A program made the position numbers and the translations under genes. From assembly GCA_035640715.1 (NCBI GenBank), contig DASQVO010000150.1:1-5435 (forward strand): a DNA stretch of 5,435 bases, given 5' to 3'. The first letter of the stretch is position 1, and every line of letters begins with the position of its first letter. Positions 4,932 through 5,435 of the stretch are shown here, in pieces. This stretch comes from DASQVO01 sp035640715 (lineage in GTDB: Bacteria; Actinomycetota; Actinomycetes; Streptosporangiales; Streptosporangiaceae). Under the pieces are notes generated by a model, which was given only the letters and a program-made list of their open reading frames with translations, made no database searches and was not told where the DNA came from.

Positions 4932-5435
4932 GTGACGACCATCGCGGAAGGCCGTCCACTGCCCGCCCCCGGCCACAACGGGGTGGACTTCGAACAGCGG
5001 GTCGACTTCGGCCGGCTGCGCGACTACCGGCTGAGCCGGGCCCGCAGCGCGCTGGAATCCAGCCCGTGCGGCGCCTTCCTGCTCTTCGACTTCTACAACA
5101 TCCGGTATGTCACCCAGACCTGGATCGGCGGCGCGCTCGGCGACAAGATGACGCGTTACGCGCTACTGACGCGGGGCGGCGAGCCGGTGCTGTGGGACTT
5201 CGGGTCGGCGGCGCGGCATCACCAGCTCTACGCGCCGTGGCTGGAACCGGAGAACTGCCGGGCCGGCATGCTGGGCCTGCGGGGCGCGATCGCTCCGGAC
5301 GCCGGCCTGATGGAGTCCGCGGTCCGGGAGATCAAGGGCATGCTGGCCGACGCCGGGCTGGACGGCCAGCCGGTCGGCGTGGACATCGTCGAGCCCCCGT
5401 TCCTGTTCGAGATGCAGCGCCAGGGGCTGACCGTA
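4932..5435 (+). CDS. Creatinase/M24-fold (pita-bread) protein, DddP-like, N-terminal part
   Basis: The first 168 codons of a gene continue past the window. The GTG start follows AGGAAAGGGG (4915-4924) at suitable spacing. Residues about 25-168 form a creatinase-type N-terminal domain: FGRLRDYRLSRARSALE (26-42), then AFLLFDFYNIRYVTQTWIG (48-66), YALLTRGGEPVLWDFGSAARHH (76-97), then GVDIVEPPFLFEMQRQGL near the edge. The block FDxxNIRYxT with the WDF strand resembles the DMSP-cleaving enzyme DddP and its Xaa-Pro-peptidase-like relatives; ordinary aminopeptidase P is less similar from memory. The metal ligands and catalytic residues are in the missing C-terminal half, so peptidase, C-S lyase and other hydrolase activities cannot be told apart. 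It is co-transcribed with the beta-hydroxyacid dehydrogenase, suggesting one small-molecule degradation pathway. The fold assignment is firm and the substrate unknown. Confidence 0.85.
   Translation, partial: MTTIAEGRPLPAPGHNGVDFEQRVDFGRLRDYRLSRARSALESSPCGAFLLFDFYNIRYVTQTWIGGALGDKMTRYALLTRGGEPVLWDFGSAARHHQLYAPWLEPENCRAGMLGLRGAIAPDAGLMESAVREIKGMLADAGLDGQPVGVDIVEPPFLFEMQRQGLTV

Overview
The window looks like chromosomal DNA of a high-GC actinomycete. Codons end mostly in G or C, the window opens on the C-terminus of an actinobacterial-style two-component histidine kinase, and one gene encodes a membrane protein with a very long Gly/Ser/Thr tail. No rRNA, tRNA, CRISPR array, transposase or integrase was recognised. 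The species cannot be named from this sequence.

Layout from left to right. (1) Positions 1-148 hold the end of a sensor histidine kinase (+). (2) It converges on a complete Dps-type ferroxidase gene (275-748, -), and a perfect 20-bp stem-loop lies between the two. (3) Upstream of dps, 922-1005 keeps only the last 27 codons of a NarL/LuxR-type response regulator, probably a relic of a regulator that once worked with a kinase such as the one at the edge. (4) A structured, relatively AT-rich leader precedes a 332-codon gene (1206-2204, +). Its product has an acidic N-terminus, one membrane segment and a C-terminal half built from 39-bp and 21-bp coding repeats. (5) A perfect 22-bp stem-loop separates that gene from a convergent class I SAM-dependent methyltransferase (2377-3147, -). 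(6) About 600 bases (3148-3759) hold no intact gene. They do carry broken fragments on the minus strand that resemble the N-termini of a YccF-family membrane protein and a PaiB-like FMN-binding protein. (7) At 3760 a strong sigma-70-like promoter begins a roughly 150-nt leader with three copies of the octamer TGCAATCG and a 13-bp palindrome. It leads into a two-gene operon: an NADP-type beta-hydroxyacid dehydrogenase (3941-4894) and, 37 nt later, a creatinase/M24-fold protein resembling DddP that runs off the window.

The right end is a regulated catabolic-looking operon with codon use strongly biased to G/C in third positions. The left and middle form a patchwork of single stress or surface genes and decayed fragments with weaker third-position bias. 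That pattern suggests repeated insertion and deletion next to a conserved operon. The points most worth following are the operator-rich leader with its dehydrogenase/M24 pair, the repeat-built membrane protein, and the group of broken genes between the two halves.
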